This document shows, one piece after another, positions 25,784-35,174 of a stretch of 64,000 nt of DNA (position 1 is its first letter; every line of letters starts with the position of its first letter). The DNA lies in assembly GCA_050746185.1 (NCBI GenBank), contig JBOGLA010000018.1, positions 74,816 through 138,815 of the forward strand. Direction: 5' to 3'. The position numbers and the translations under genes are program-made. This DNA comes from PALSA-188 sp050746185. Its GTDB lineage: Bacteria; Acidobacteriota; Terriglobia; Terriglobales; Acidobacteriaceae. Below the pieces are notes generated by a model. It made no database searches, was not told the DNA's origin, and saw only the letters and a program-made list of their open reading frames with translations.

Positions 25784-27667
25784 TCAGGAGGGATTCGACT
25801 GATGAGATTGCGCACCCGCCTCTTGCAGTGAGTCCGTCGCGGGCGAAATCCACGGCAGCCTGAGCGTGAAAACCGTGCCTCGTCCCGCAAGCGATTCGAA
25901 CTCCACCGACCCGTAGTGCCATTGCATAATTTGATAGGTTTGAGCCAGGCCGATGCCGCTTCCGCTTTTCTTGGTCGTGAAGTACAACTCGAACATCTTC
26001 TCCTGAACTTCGGGAGCGATTCCTGTGCCTTCATCCCGGATGGCGGCGACCACCATGTCGTCTTCCCGTCGCGCGGAAAGGGTCAGGACACCGCCCTGCG
26101 GCATCGCCTGCACGCCGTTGAGAATGACATTCAAAACCGCCTGCTTCATGAAATCAGCATCAACCTTGACGGTAAGGAGATCGGCAGAAAATTCGCGTTC
26201 GACCGTCACACGATGCTGTTCCGCGTCAGGCGCGGCCAGCACGGCAACCTCCTCCAGCAAACGCCGGAAATCAATCGCTTCCGTGTGCAGGTCACGCGGC
26301 CGCGTGAAATCAACCAGAACCTGTACCACACGATCAAGCCGGTGAATTTCACTGTCAATGATATCCATGTGCCGCCGCGTCTCCGGGTCAATCTCTTTTA
26401 GTTTGTTTTGCAGCAATTGCAAATGCAACACAATGGCATTAATAGGATTTTTAACCTCGTGGGCGACGCCGCGGGTCAGCCTTCCGCTGGCTGACAGACG
26501 CCGCGAGGTTTCGATTTCATCCTCAATCCGCCGCGCCGACTCGGTGTCGCGCATAGTGAGTAAAGCTCCGATTTGCGTGCCGCGTTCCTGAATGAAGTCG
26601 AGCGAGACTTGAGCCCGCCTGCCATTGGCAGACTCAATCTCCCGCAATTCAAAAGGATGGCGCAGCCGGAATGCGTCAAGCACCAGCGATCCGAGTTCGG
26701 AATCGGCCGAAAAAATCTGCTTTGCCGTACGTCCCAGCAACTCTCGCCGTGGACGGCCCAGAAACCGCTCCACCGAAGCGCTTACCAGCACCACGTTCGA
26801 TTCGCGCGTAAATAACATCAGGCCGTCCTGGAGGTTGGCCATGATCTGGTCCACATTATCTTTCAAGGCGGAGAAAATCTCCCTTGCGTCCCGCATCTGG
26901 CGCCCGAGGTGCGCGATCTTCAGTGTTACCAGGCCATATTCGTCGTGGCTGTCGGATTCTTCCGCAACCTCATTAGGACTTCCCGCCGAAACGCTATCCA
27001 AGGTGCGGCTGATTCGCTCCAGCGGTCCGAGCGCCAGCCGCGAAAGGGCCGAGGCAAACAGCAGGGAAAGCAATATCGTGACCAATCCAATGATGGTGGC
27101 CCGCTGCAGAAGCGGAGTAAGTTCGTTTCTCAGAAACACCGTTGAAATTCCCACTCGAACGCTTCCAAAGGGAACGTCATTCAACAGAAGTGGCGTGCGA
27201 ACGTCATATACCGTCGGACCGTTGTAGAGCAATCGAAGTTTTGAGCGAAAGCTGGAGTCAACGATCCGCGAGAAATCCGGCCGTTCGCTGACCGCTTTGC
27301 CAGTCAGTTCAGTCCGGGTGTGGAGAATCGCCCTGCCATTCGGATCAACCACGGCTGCGTCCTGAATTGCGGGCCAATTCTGGACAACCGAATCCACGAG
27401 AGCGTTCAGGTCGCGATCGGTGCTGAGGTAATAAGTGAAAGCAGCCCGCACGGCTGCGGGATTGTTGGTATCAACCTTCGTGCTGGTTAAGTCTGGAACC
27501 GCATTCGTGGCTATATACGCCAACTGCGATGCCAAATAGGACGCACTCCGGCGAGTCGTCAGCAGGCTCTGCTGCAACAACTGTGAGATGTAGATATAGG
27601 AAAAAGCGGAAACCAGAACCGCCACCATGAAAGTGACGGTCAGAATAATTTGAGTCCTTCGACGCAT
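25784..27667 (-). CDS. Sensor histidine kinase (NtrB/ZraS type)
   Basis: 627 residues. Membrane segments at about 7-28 and 190-212 enclose a periplasmic sensor of about 160 residues (with a single-Cache look: VDPNGRAILHTRT, RTPLLLNDVPFGSVRVG). HAMP follows (LGPLERISRTLDSVSAG), then a PAS domain at about 270-370. The phosphorylated histidine is H403 in VAHEVKNPINA. The ATPase domain shows N, G1 and G2 boxes (NVILNGVQAMPQGG, DEGTGIAPE, GSGIGLAQTYQIM). It probably phosphorylates the regulator encoded 33 bases upstream. Confidence 0.93.
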   Translation of the reverse strand: MRRRTQIILTVTFMVAVLVSAFSYIYISQLLQQSLLTTRRSASYLASQLAYIATNAVPDLTSTKVDTNNPAAVRAAFTYYLSTDRDLNALVDSVVQNWPAIQDAAVVDPNGRAILHTRTELTGKAVSERPDFSRIVDSSFRSKLRLLYNGPTVYDVRTPLLLNDVPFGSVRVGISTVFLRNELTPLLQRATIIGLVTILLSLLFASALSRLALGPLERISRTLDSVSAGSPNEVAEESDSHDEYGLVTLKIAHLGRQMRDAREIFSALKDNVDQIMANLQDGLMLFTRESNVVLVSASVERFLGRPRRELLGRTAKQIFSADSELGSLVLDAFRLRHPFELREIESANGRRAQVSLDFIQERGTQIGALLTMRDTESARRIEDEIETSRRLSASGRLTRGVAHEVKNPINAIVLHLQLLQNKLKEIDPETRRHMDIIDSEIHRLDRVVQVLVDFTRPRDLHTEAIDFRRLLEEVAVLAAPDAEQHRVTVEREFSADLLTVKVDADFMKQAVLNVILNGVQAMPQGGVLTLSARREDDMVVAAIRDEGTGIAPEVQEKMFELYFTTKKSGSGIGLAQTYQIMQWHYGSVEFESLAGRGTVFTLRLPWISPATDSLQEAGAQSHQSNPS

Positions 27668-27700
27668 TTTTCAAAAAAAGCTACAGCAAATCCGAAATCA

Positions 27701-29107
27701 CTAGGCTTCCGCGATCTCTTCTTTGGCCGCCGTCTCCCCTGGGGTGCTGCCGTATTCTTTCAGCTTGTTATGCAGGGTTTTGAGGCTAATTTCAAGAATC
27801 TCCGCCGCCCTTGTCTTGTTGTTATTGGTGGATGCCAGCGTTTTTAGGATTAGCAGCTTCTCCGCCTCTCCGACCGTGGTGCCGACGCCCAAGTGGATGG
27901 CATCAGGATCCTCAATCTGAGTGCGGGGTGTAGTTTGGCCAAATCCGGGCGGGAGGTGCCTGGTTTCGATGACTGCGGTGTCGCACACGATTACCGCCCG
28001 CTCCAAGGTATTGCGCAACTCGCGCACGTTTCCCGGCCAAGAATAATTGCGAAACAAATTCAATACCGCTTCACTCACCGCCGCTACGGTGCGTCCGTGC
28101 TTGGCATTCACTTCGGCCAGCAACGTTTGCAGCAATTCGGGAACATCTTCTTTATGATCTTTCAGCGGGGGCATGTGGATGTTGAAAACATTGAGGCGAT
28201 AGTACAGGTCGTTTCTCAACTCCCCTTTGGCTACCGCCTCTTCGGGAACCTTGTTGGTGGCGGCCAGCACGCGAACGTCAACCGTTGTTTCGACCTTGCT
28301 TCCCAGCCGGCGCAGTTTTCTGTCTTCGAGAACGCGGAGAAGCTTGGCTTGAGTCGCAACCGGCATTTCACCAATTTCATCCAGCAACAGGGTCCCGCCT
28401 TCTGCCAGCTCGAAGCAACCGGTTCGACGCTCCAGAGCTCCGGTGAAGGCTCCTTTTTCATGGCCGAAAATTTCGCTCTCGATGAGCGTTTCAGGAATGG
28501 CGGCGCAATTGATCGGAATAAACGGCTTGCCGTGCCTGGGACTTAGATCGTGGATTGTCCGGGCAACCAATTCCTTCCCGGTTCCGCTGGCCCCCGTAAT
28601 CAATACCGACGCGGTGCTGGGCGCCACCATTTCGATGAGCCGAAAAATCTCCTGCATCTTCTTGGAAGGACCGACCAGCGATCCCAAGGAACCTGCATCT
28701 CGAAGTTTTCGCCGCGTCACCTCGAGTTCCAGCTTAGTTCCAAGTAATTCGGAAGCGTTTTGCAAGATCGTTCGCAGGCGATTAGTGTCAATAGGCTTCG
28801 TGATGTAATCGTATGCACCCATCCGCATGGCCTGAACCGCACTGTCAATTGTGCCCTGAGCCGTCACCACAATGAACGCCATGGTGTTGGAATTATTCGA
28901 GGTACGTTCGAGCAGATCCAGTCCCCCCATCCGGGGCATCTTCATATCGGTAATGACGATGGAAGGAGACCACTGAGATATTTTTTCCAGTCCTTCAGCG
29001 CCGTCCGCGGCACTCTCAACTCGATAGCCCCACGCCAGGACAAGTTCCGCGAGGCCTGTCCGCTCGTTCTCTTCGTCCTCAACGATCAGTACCTTTTGCT
29101 GAGCCAT
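27701..29107 (-). CDS. Sigma-54-dependent response regulator (NtrC family)
   Basis: 468 residues. Receiver at 1-120 with the phosphorylation site D54 in VITDMKMPRMGG. The AAA+ domain at about 145-375 shows Walker A GASGTGKE and the sigma-54 contact loop GAFTGA intact. A Fis-type helix-turn-helix closes the protein (RAAEILEISLKTLHNKLKEYG). It activates sigma-54 promoters. It forms an operon with the kinase at 25784. The OmpA-like gene at 29396 is divergent and could be a target, though no clear -24/-12 site was found between them. Confidence 0.93.
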   Translation of the reverse strand: MAQQKVLIVEDEENERTGLAELVLAWGYRVESAADGAEGLEKISQWSPSIVITDMKMPRMGGLDLLERTSNNSNTMAFIVVTAQGTIDSAVQAMRMGAYDYITKPIDTNRLRTILQNASELLGTKLELEVTRRKLRDAGSLGSLVGPSKKMQEIFRLIEMVAPSTASVLITGASGTGKELVARTIHDLSPRHGKPFIPINCAAIPETLIESEIFGHEKGAFTGALERRTGCFELAEGGTLLLDEIGEMPVATQAKLLRVLEDRKLRRLGSKVETTVDVRVLAATNKVPEEAVAKGELRNDLYYRLNVFNIHMPPLKDHKEDVPELLQTLLAEVNAKHGRTVAAVSEAVLNLFRNYSWPGNVRELRNTLERAVIVCDTAVIETRHLPPGFGQTTPRTQIEDPDAIHLGVGTTVGEAEKLLILKTLASTNNNKTRAAEILEISLKTLHNKLKEYGSTPGETAAKEEIAEA

Positions 29108-29395
29108 GGTGGATTCGTGGAATAGCCATTATTGAGGATAGTACCTTTTGCTGCAACATTCTCCTGGGATTTCCTGATACAGTTCTTATGCACAATTCCA
29201 GGGGCTGATGACTGGGACTTGAGGTGCATCATCGAAATAGCTCTCATTATGACGGAAGCGACTTCGACGGTACAGGCAACCCATGAGAAAGAAGTTGCGT
29301 CCGACACCTGTCTTTTGCCATTATTTCCTACGGAATCCAAAGGCGACATTCTTTTTCGGTTGGGGCCCCATTGAATCGTTCCACGGAGGAAATCC

Positions 29396-31015
29396 ATGTT
29401 AGCTCGCTCGATCGCAAGCCGTATGCTGGTTGGGTTCGCGATAGTTCTTATCGCTGCGTTGATGTCTCTCAGCGCCGTCGCGCAGAATGACCTTACCCCG
29501 AAGTCGCAGATATTCCTCGGGTATCAATGGCTGAACCCGGGGGGGAATGTGCCTGCCGGCGGTCAACCCTACAATTTTCCAATTTCTGTGCAAGCTCCAT
29601 CCATGCCTTATGGCTTTGGCTTGGCTTATGACTATAATTTCGCTCCTCACTTCGGGTTCGAGGGAGACTACGGGCTAAACTGGAATAACGGGTACCGCGA
29701 ACAGACGGTCTCAGTGGGGCCTAAAGTACAATTCGGAGCTGAAGGCGTTAGCGTTTTCGTGCACACTCTATTGAGTTGGAACCGTTTCGACGCTCCGAGG
29801 TTGAATGCAAACAACGGTCTCGGTTCGATACTTGGCGGCGGGATGGACTTGAATCTCACCCGGCGGTTTTCTTACCGTTTATTTGAAGCCGACTATGTCT
29901 GGGGTCATCATAATTATTCCAGCATTGTGACCTCAGGCGCTCCGGGGTTGCAGCGGGTCGGTTTGAACGGGGTGCGGCTTCGCACTGGTCTTCTCTTTAA
30001 CTTCGGCTATCCGGAGACCGCCGTTCCATCGGCATCCGTGTCGGTTCAACCAACCGAAGTCATGATCGGCGAACCAGTTACCGCCACGGCGACCGGAACC
30101 AACTTCGATCCGAAACACACATTGAAGTACGAGTGGTTGAGCACCTGTGGAAAGATCAGCGGAAGTGGAACTACCGCTTCGATTGATACCAACGGTGCGC
30201 CCGCCGGTACCTGCACCGTAACCGTTCACATCACCGATCCCAAGAAGAAGAGGAATAACGAGGCGAGCGCCACTGCGACGTTCACGGTTAAAGAGCCACC
30301 CAAGAATCCGCCAACATTTTCCTGCACGGCAAGTCCATCCAGCTTGCAGGCGGGGGGCACCGTAAACATTTCCTGCACCTGCACCAGTCCAGATAACGTT
30401 CCGGTTACGGTCAGCGGCTGGACGGCCACCGCCGGCACCATCACTGGCAACGGCAATAACGCCACGCTCGACACAACCGGCGCGCCAGCGGGTACGCTTA
30501 CCGCCAACGCCACGTGCTCCGACCAACGCGGCCTCAGTACGCCGGCTTCGACCCAGGTCACTATCGAAGCACCGCCGCCACCACCGCCTCCGGCGGCACC
30601 GGAAGCCAGCAAGCTGAGCCAGTGCGATTTCCCCAATCCGGTCAAGCCGTGGCGGGTGGACAACACTTGCAAGGCGATCCTGGACGACGTAGCGCAACGG
30701 CTGCAGCACGATCCAGATTCGAAATTGGTCATCGTGGGCAATGCCGAACCGGGCGAGAAGCGCAGAAATCTTGCCGGAGAGCGTGCCGTCAACTCGAAGG
30801 CCTACCTCTCGGGTGGTGAAGCGAAACAGGGAATTGATCCAAGCCGCATCGAAGTTCGAACCGGAAGCGGAGGAACCAAGACGGCTGAATATTGGATCGT
30901 TCCGGCGGGCGCCACCTTCGCGGGTGAAGGTACCGAGCCTGTAAACGAATCGAGGGTTAAAGCGATCCCTGATCATGCACATGCAGCGGCGAAGAAGAAA
31001 GCCGCCGCGCATTAA
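29396..31015 (+). CDS. OmpA-like outer membrane protein with Ig-like insert
   Basis: 539 residues, GGAGG at 29388 before the ATG. Signal peptide at 1-29. Residues 30-205 form a beta-barrel (QIFLGYQWLNPGG, FGLAYDYNFAPHFGFEG, GLLFNFGYPE). Two Ig-like domains follow at about 210-390. A proline run (EAPPPPPPPAAPE) leads to a C-terminal peptidoglycan-binding-like domain (VDNTCKAILDDVAQRLQHDP, then KLVIVGNAEPGEKR and LAGERAVNSKAYL), an OmpA variant common in Acidobacteria. The tail is lysine/alanine-rich. It probably links the outer membrane to the wall. Confidence 0.85.
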   Translation: MLARSIASRMLVGFAIVLIAALMSLSAVAQNDLTPKSQIFLGYQWLNPGGNVPAGGQPYNFPISVQAPSMPYGFGLAYDYNFAPHFGFEGDYGLNWNNGYREQTVSVGPKVQFGAEGVSVFVHTLLSWNRFDAPRLNANNGLGSILGGGMDLNLTRRFSYRLFEADYVWGHHNYSSIVTSGAPGLQRVGLNGVRLRTGLLFNFGYPETAVPSASVSVQPTEVMIGEPVTATATGTNFDPKHTLKYEWLSTCGKISGSGTTASIDTNGAPAGTCTVTVHITDPKKKRNNEASATATFTVKEPPKNPPTFSCTASPSSLQAGGTVNISCTCTSPDNVPVTVSGWTATAGTITGNGNNATLDTTGAPAGTLTANATCSDQRGLSTPASTQVTIEAPPPPPPPAAPEASKLSQCDFPNPVKPWRVDNTCKAILDDVAQRLQHDPDSKLVIVGNAEPGEKRRNLAGERAVNSKAYLSGGEAKQGIDPSRIEVRTGSGGTKTAEYWIVPAGATFAGEGTEPVNESRVKAIPDHAHAAAKKKAAAH

Positions 31016-31032
31016 ACGTAGTGAAATTAGCA

Positions 31033-31069
31033 GCCAGCCGGGCGTAAAACCCGGTCGGCCCTGTTTTCT
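31033..31069 (+). terminator. Likely rho-independent terminator of the OmpA-like gene
   Basis: GCCAGCCGGG and CCCGGTCGGC pair around CGTAAAA, with a G-T pair and one mismatch, followed by CTGTTTTCTT. It lies 18 bases after the stop codon. Confidence 0.55.
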
Positions 31070-31169
31070 TCATTAATAGCGCCTGCCCTAACGTAACTTG
31101 ATACATGCCCGTCAAAGCTGTCACCCTGAGCCCCGTAGCTGTATATTGCGTCCAAGGGGAAATGCATCT

Positions 31170-33161
31170 ATGCGCCTGCTTTCACGTAAGTTATTGATTC
31201 CGTTTGTTGCTATTCTTTTTGCCACCACGGCAGTCTGGGCCAGCCAGTGGACGGTGCTGGGTCCCGATGGGGGTGACGCGCGGAGTCTTACCTACGATCC
31301 GCACAACCCGAACCGGATTTTTTTGGGAAATAGCTCCGGCAGCATTTTTCTTTCGCAGGACGGCGGCCATAGCTGGGCGCGATTCGCACATCTTGGGGGT
31401 GGCGATGACTACGTTCTCGACCACATTGTGATGAGCCCACAGGATTCGAACACGATGTTCGTAGCCGCGTGGAGCGTTCAGGATCAACATGCCGGCGACG
31501 TGTTCCGCTCAACGGATGGCGGGAAGACCTGGCAAATTCTGCCCGCGATGCACGGCAAGTCGGTTCGCGCCTTCGCCATCTCCGCTTCGGACCCGCAGGT
31601 GGTCGTGGCGGGAGCATTGGACGGAGTGTTTCGCAGCATGAACGGTGGCGACAGATGGGAGAAAATTTCGCCGGCAGGCGATGAAATTAAGAACATCGAG
31701 TCCATTGCGATTGATCCCAAAGATCCCAAGGTTATTTATGCCGGTACCTGGCATTTAGCGTGGAAGACTTCCAACGGCGGGGCCAACTGGGAGCATATAA
31801 ATAAAGAGAAAGGCCTGATTGACGACTCCGACGTATTCTCGGTTATCGTTGACGAAGCAAATTCTTCGGTGGTTTTCGCCAGCGCGTGCTCGGGAATTTA
31901 CAAGAGCGAGAACGCCGCGGAACAGTTCCACAAAATTCAGGGAATTCCATTTACCGCCCGCCGCACTCGCGTGTTGAAAGAAGACCCCGGCAATCCTGAC
32001 ATCGTGTACGCGGGAACAACCGAGGGATTGTGGAAGACAACCGATCTGGGCAAAACCTGGACTCGGATGAGCAGCCCGGACGTCGTGGTAAACGATGTTC
32101 TCATTGATCCGCGAAACTCGGAGCGAGTGCTTCTGGCGACCGATCGCGGAGGCGTGCTGGCCAGCAATGACGGCGCTCGGACTCTCGCCGCCTCCAATCG
32201 CGGATACAGCCATCGTTACGTAAGTTCAATCGTCGCCGACAAGAATGACCCAGGAGACATTTTGGTGGGACTTGTGAATGACCGCGAATTGGGTGGAGTC
32301 TTCGTCACCCATGACCGGGGAGAAAATTGGACTCAGAAAAGCGCCGGTCTCGGTGGACGCGATGTCTTCAGCCTGAAACAGGCTCCCGACGGGGAGTTCA
32401 TCGCGGGAACGAATCGCGGCATTTTTCTGTTGCCGTCAAATGGAATTGAATGGCATCCCATAAATCTGGTCATCAATGAGAAAACATACTTCCGTGCGGT
32501 AAGGAAGGGATCAAAGAAAGCCGCCATCGCGCATAAGACGGTGACGCGATCGGGGCTCGACGCCCGCGTAAACGATATTGAGATCGCTTCACGCCGTTGG
32601 ATGGCCGGAACGTCGGATGGCCTGTACACTTCCACCAATCAGGGCAAGAGTTGGAGTGGAGGACCGGTTTTGGGAAACAAATATATCGTCTCGGTGAAGA
32701 GCAGCGGTAACTTGCTCGTTGCGGCGACTCGCACTTCAGTTCTCTTCTCGACCGATAGCGGCGTGGCCTGGCGTCAGGCAAGTCTGCCTTCCTACATCAC
32801 CAACATTCGTGAACTGGCAATTACGCCCGACCAGCAGATTCTGATTGCGTCGCGGGAAGGCGCATTTCGCAGCTCCGACTCCGGCCTCTCCTGGCAGCGC
32901 AGCTACAACGGCCTGCCTGATTCGAATATAAACTCGATTACATACGATGCATCCGCGAACCGGCTGCTGGCAACCAGCACGGTGACTGGCGTTATTTTCG
33001 AAAGCGAGGATGGAGGCCGCAATTGGCATCGCGGACCGGACGCCGGATACCCGTTGCACAGCGTCAATGTCGTCAAAGGACGATTCCTGGCGGCCACACC
33101 CTTTGATGGCGTTATTCTTCAGCCAATCAACGAAACCGAAAGCGCAGCGTCCTTAAACTAA
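31170..33161 (+). CDS. Exported sortilin/BNR-type beta-propeller protein
   Basis: 663 residues from the ATG at 31170 (MRLLSRKLL), which has AGGGGA nine bases ahead and begins a signal peptide ending near VWA; the frame is open from 31098. BNR (Asp-box) repeats are plentiful: SQDGGHSW, STDGGKTWQ, TTDLGKTWTRM, THDRGENWTQ, SEDGGRNWHRG. The total makes one or two propellers as in YCF48/Vps10-like glycosidase-type folds. No catalytic residues for sialidase are evident, so an enzyme role is not claimed. Confidence 0.85.
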   Translation: MRLLSRKLLIPFVAILFATTAVWASQWTVLGPDGGDARSLTYDPHNPNRIFLGNSSGSIFLSQDGGHSWARFAHLGGGDDYVLDHIVMSPQDSNTMFVAAWSVQDQHAGDVFRSTDGGKTWQILPAMHGKSVRAFAISASDPQVVVAGALDGVFRSMNGGDRWEKISPAGDEIKNIESIAIDPKDPKVIYAGTWHLAWKTSNGGANWEHINKEKGLIDDSDVFSVIVDEANSSVVFASACSGIYKSENAAEQFHKIQGIPFTARRTRVLKEDPGNPDIVYAGTTEGLWKTTDLGKTWTRMSSPDVVVNDVLIDPRNSERVLLATDRGGVLASNDGARTLAASNRGYSHRYVSSIVADKNDPGDILVGLVNDRELGGVFVTHDRGENWTQKSAGLGGRDVFSLKQAPDGEFIAGTNRGIFLLPSNGIEWHPINLVINEKTYFRAVRKGSKKAAIAHKTVTRSGLDARVNDIEIASRRWMAGTSDGLYTSTNQGKSWSGGPVLGNKYIVSVKSSGNLLVAATRTSVLFSTDSGVAWRQASLPSYITNIRELAITPDQQILIASREGAFRSSDSGLSWQRSYNGLPDSNINSITYDASANRLLATSTVTGVIFESEDGGRNWHRGPDAGYPLHSVNVVKGRFLAATPFDGVILQPINETESAASLN

Positions 33162-33172
33162 AAACTCGTGTA

Positions 33173-33196
33173 GGGGCAGGTGTCTTTACCTGCCCC
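33173..33196. repeat. Palindromic hairpin GGGGCAGGT/ACCTGCCCC
   Basis: A perfect 9-bp inverted repeat (33173-33181 with 33188-33196) around a six-base loop, between two coding regions. The type, GTAGGGGCAGGT...ACCTGCCCC, is a common dispersed palindrome; it could also stop transcription. Confidence 0.6.
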
Positions 33197-33246
33197 GAAC
33201 TATCCTGAGACCCTCCATGCGCCTGTACAATAGCCGTGGAGGCGAA

Positions 33247-35058
33247 ATGCTTTTGGCCCGAATCAAATACTTTATTTTCCCCATCTTAGTTATCCTCATC
33301 ACAACCTCAAACGCACTGCCCGCCGCGAACGCCGACAATCTCAACGTCCGTCGGCAACAATTCAAACAATTGCTCGCCGACGAGTGGAATTACGAGATGC
33401 GCGAGTCTCCGGAGCGTGCGACTTCGGTCGGCGATTATCGCTACAACGACCGCTTCAGCGACATTTCTCTCGCCCATGTGCAGCAGCAGAAAAAAGACAC
33501 AGAGAACTGGCTGACGCGGTTCGAAGCGGTGAACACTGACGGATTCACCGAGCAGGAAAAGTTGAGCGAAACCATGATGGTGCGCGGGCTGAAAGAGAAC
33601 ATCGAAGACATAGACTTCAAAAACTACGAGATGCCCGTGGACCAGATGAATGGATGGCAGTTGCAATTAGCCCAGCTTGTCGCGGATATTCCATTCGACT
33701 CGACGAAACATTATGAAGATTATATTGCGCGACTTCACCGTGTTCCGGTTTTAATTGACCAGATGATCGAATTGATGCGGCAGGGTGAGAAAGATAAATT
33801 GATGCCGCCGAAGTTCCTGCTCGAAAAAACTGTCGGCCAATGCCAATCCATTGCGGCGCCCGCCGGCGAAGCCAACGTTTTTGGCCAGCCTGCGGCCCAT
33901 TTTCCAGACGCGGTTCCCGCGTCCGACCGCCAGCGTTTGCATGATGCCATTGTCGAGGCGGTGAATAACGATGTACGTCCGGCTTACACCAAGCTCGCCA
34001 ACTTCATCGCGAAGGATTACGCGCCTTATGGCCGAACTCAGCCGGGCATCTGGTCCCTGCCCGACGGCGATGCGCGTTATCGTTTCGCCATTCGCGTCTT
34101 GACAACGACCAACATGGATCCTGAAGAAATCCACGAACTCGGCCTTCGCGAGGTTTCCAGGATCGAAGCCGAACAGCTTGCCATCGCCAGGAAGCTCGGC
34201 TTCTCGAACCTGAAGGATTTCCGTGCTTCACTGAAGACCAATCCCAAGCTTATTCCCACATCGCGCGAGCAGATACTCGATGCTTTTCGGCATTACATCG
34301 GGCAAATGGAGCCAGAACTTCCCAAATATTTTGGTTTGTTGCCCAAGACCAAGCTCGAAGTGCGCTCGGTGCAGGAGTACCGCGAAAAAGAAGCGCCATT
34401 CGCCGAATACGATCAAGGCACGCCGGACGGTTCCCGCCCCGGAATCGTCTACGTGAATACCGGCGACTATCAACATCGCACTCTCATCAACGCCGAATCC
34501 ACGGCCTACCACGAAGGGGTTCCGGGCCATCATCTGCAAATTTCCATCGCCCAGACCCTGCCCGATCTGCCCACCTTCCGCCAGCAGGCCTTTTACAGCG
34601 CGTACCAGGAGGGATGGGCCCTCTACGCTGAGGAGCTTGGCAAAGAGATGGGCTTCTATCAGGATCCTTATTCCGATTACGGCCGTTTGTCAGACGAAAT
34701 GCTGCGCGCGATCCGCCTGGTGGTGGATACCGGCATTCATTACAAGCATTGGACGCGCCAGCAAGTCGTGGACTACTTCCACGAACATTCCTCGGAAGAT
34801 GAGCCCAACGTTCAATCCGAGACTGATCGCTACATTGCGTGGCCTGCACAGGCGCTGGCCTACAAGCTTGGAGAGTTGGAGATCCTCAAGTTGCGCGCTC
34901 GCGACAAAACGGAGTTGGGCAGCCGCTATGATATTCGCAGCTTCCACGATGAAATCCTCGATGGAGGCGCCATGCCGCTCGATGTGCTGGATACTCGTGT
35001 CACGGATTGGATTGCCGCGCAGAAAACAGCAAGTGGAACCGCCGCAGGAGCTCATTAA
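33247..35058 (+). CDS. DUF885-family exported zinc-peptidase-like protein
   Basis: 603 residues from the ATG at 33247, which has GGAGG seven bases ahead; the frame begins at 33217, but the promoter-like TACAAT lies in between. Signal peptide at 1-28. DUF885 hallmarks: HEGVPGHHLQ at about residues 422-431 as the probable zinc site, then EGWALYAEELG about 35 residues later, which adds a glutamate ligand. The family is a set of secreted zinc-dependent proteins of the carboxypeptidase Taq/M3-like clan. The enzyme activity is not proven. Confidence 0.88.
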   Translation: MLLARIKYFIFPILVILITTSNALPAANADNLNVRRQQFKQLLADEWNYEMRESPERATSVGDYRYNDRFSDISLAHVQQQKKDTENWLTRFEAVNTDGFTEQEKLSETMMVRGLKENIEDIDFKNYEMPVDQMNGWQLQLAQLVADIPFDSTKHYEDYIARLHRVPVLIDQMIELMRQGEKDKLMPPKFLLEKTVGQCQSIAAPAGEANVFGQPAAHFPDAVPASDRQRLHDAIVEAVNNDVRPAYTKLANFIAKDYAPYGRTQPGIWSLPDGDARYRFAIRVLTTTNMDPEEIHELGLREVSRIEAEQLAIARKLGFSNLKDFRASLKTNPKLIPTSREQILDAFRHYIGQMEPELPKYFGLLPKTKLEVRSVQEYREKEAPFAEYDQGTPDGSRPGIVYVNTGDYQHRTLINAESTAYHEGVPGHHLQISIAQTLPDLPTFRQQAFYSAYQEGWALYAEELGKEMGFYQDPYSDYGRLSDEMLRAIRLVVDTGIHYKHWTRQQVVDYFHEHSSEDEPNVQSETDRYIAWPAQALAYKLGELEILKLRARDKTELGSRYDIRSFHDEILDGGAMPLDVLDTRVTDWIAAQKTASGTAAGAH

Positions 35059-35078
35059 ATTACTTGCGGCGTTTTTTT
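35041..35078 (+). terminator. Rho-independent terminator overlapping the DUF885 stop
   Basis: GCCGCA (35041-35046) pairs with TGCGGC (35065-35070), then G and seven T. The loop is long (18 bases), so it may be weak. The left arm lies inside the coding sequence. Confidence 0.55.
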
Positions 35079-35174
35079 ATGACAGACTTGATATCCCGGA
35101 TCATATTGCGCGGCAGACAACGACCGACTGCTCGCCCATGAATGGGACCAATGCCGCTGAATGAGCTGAGTGTG

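Noticed and set aside
29108..29395. Sigma-54 promoter between the NtrC-type operon and the OmpA-like gene
   Set aside because: No convincing TGGCAC-N5-TTGC pattern was found on either strand.
29933..31012. 359-codon minus frame
   Set aside because: Antisense to the OmpA-like gene; arginine- and glycine-rich without domain signals.
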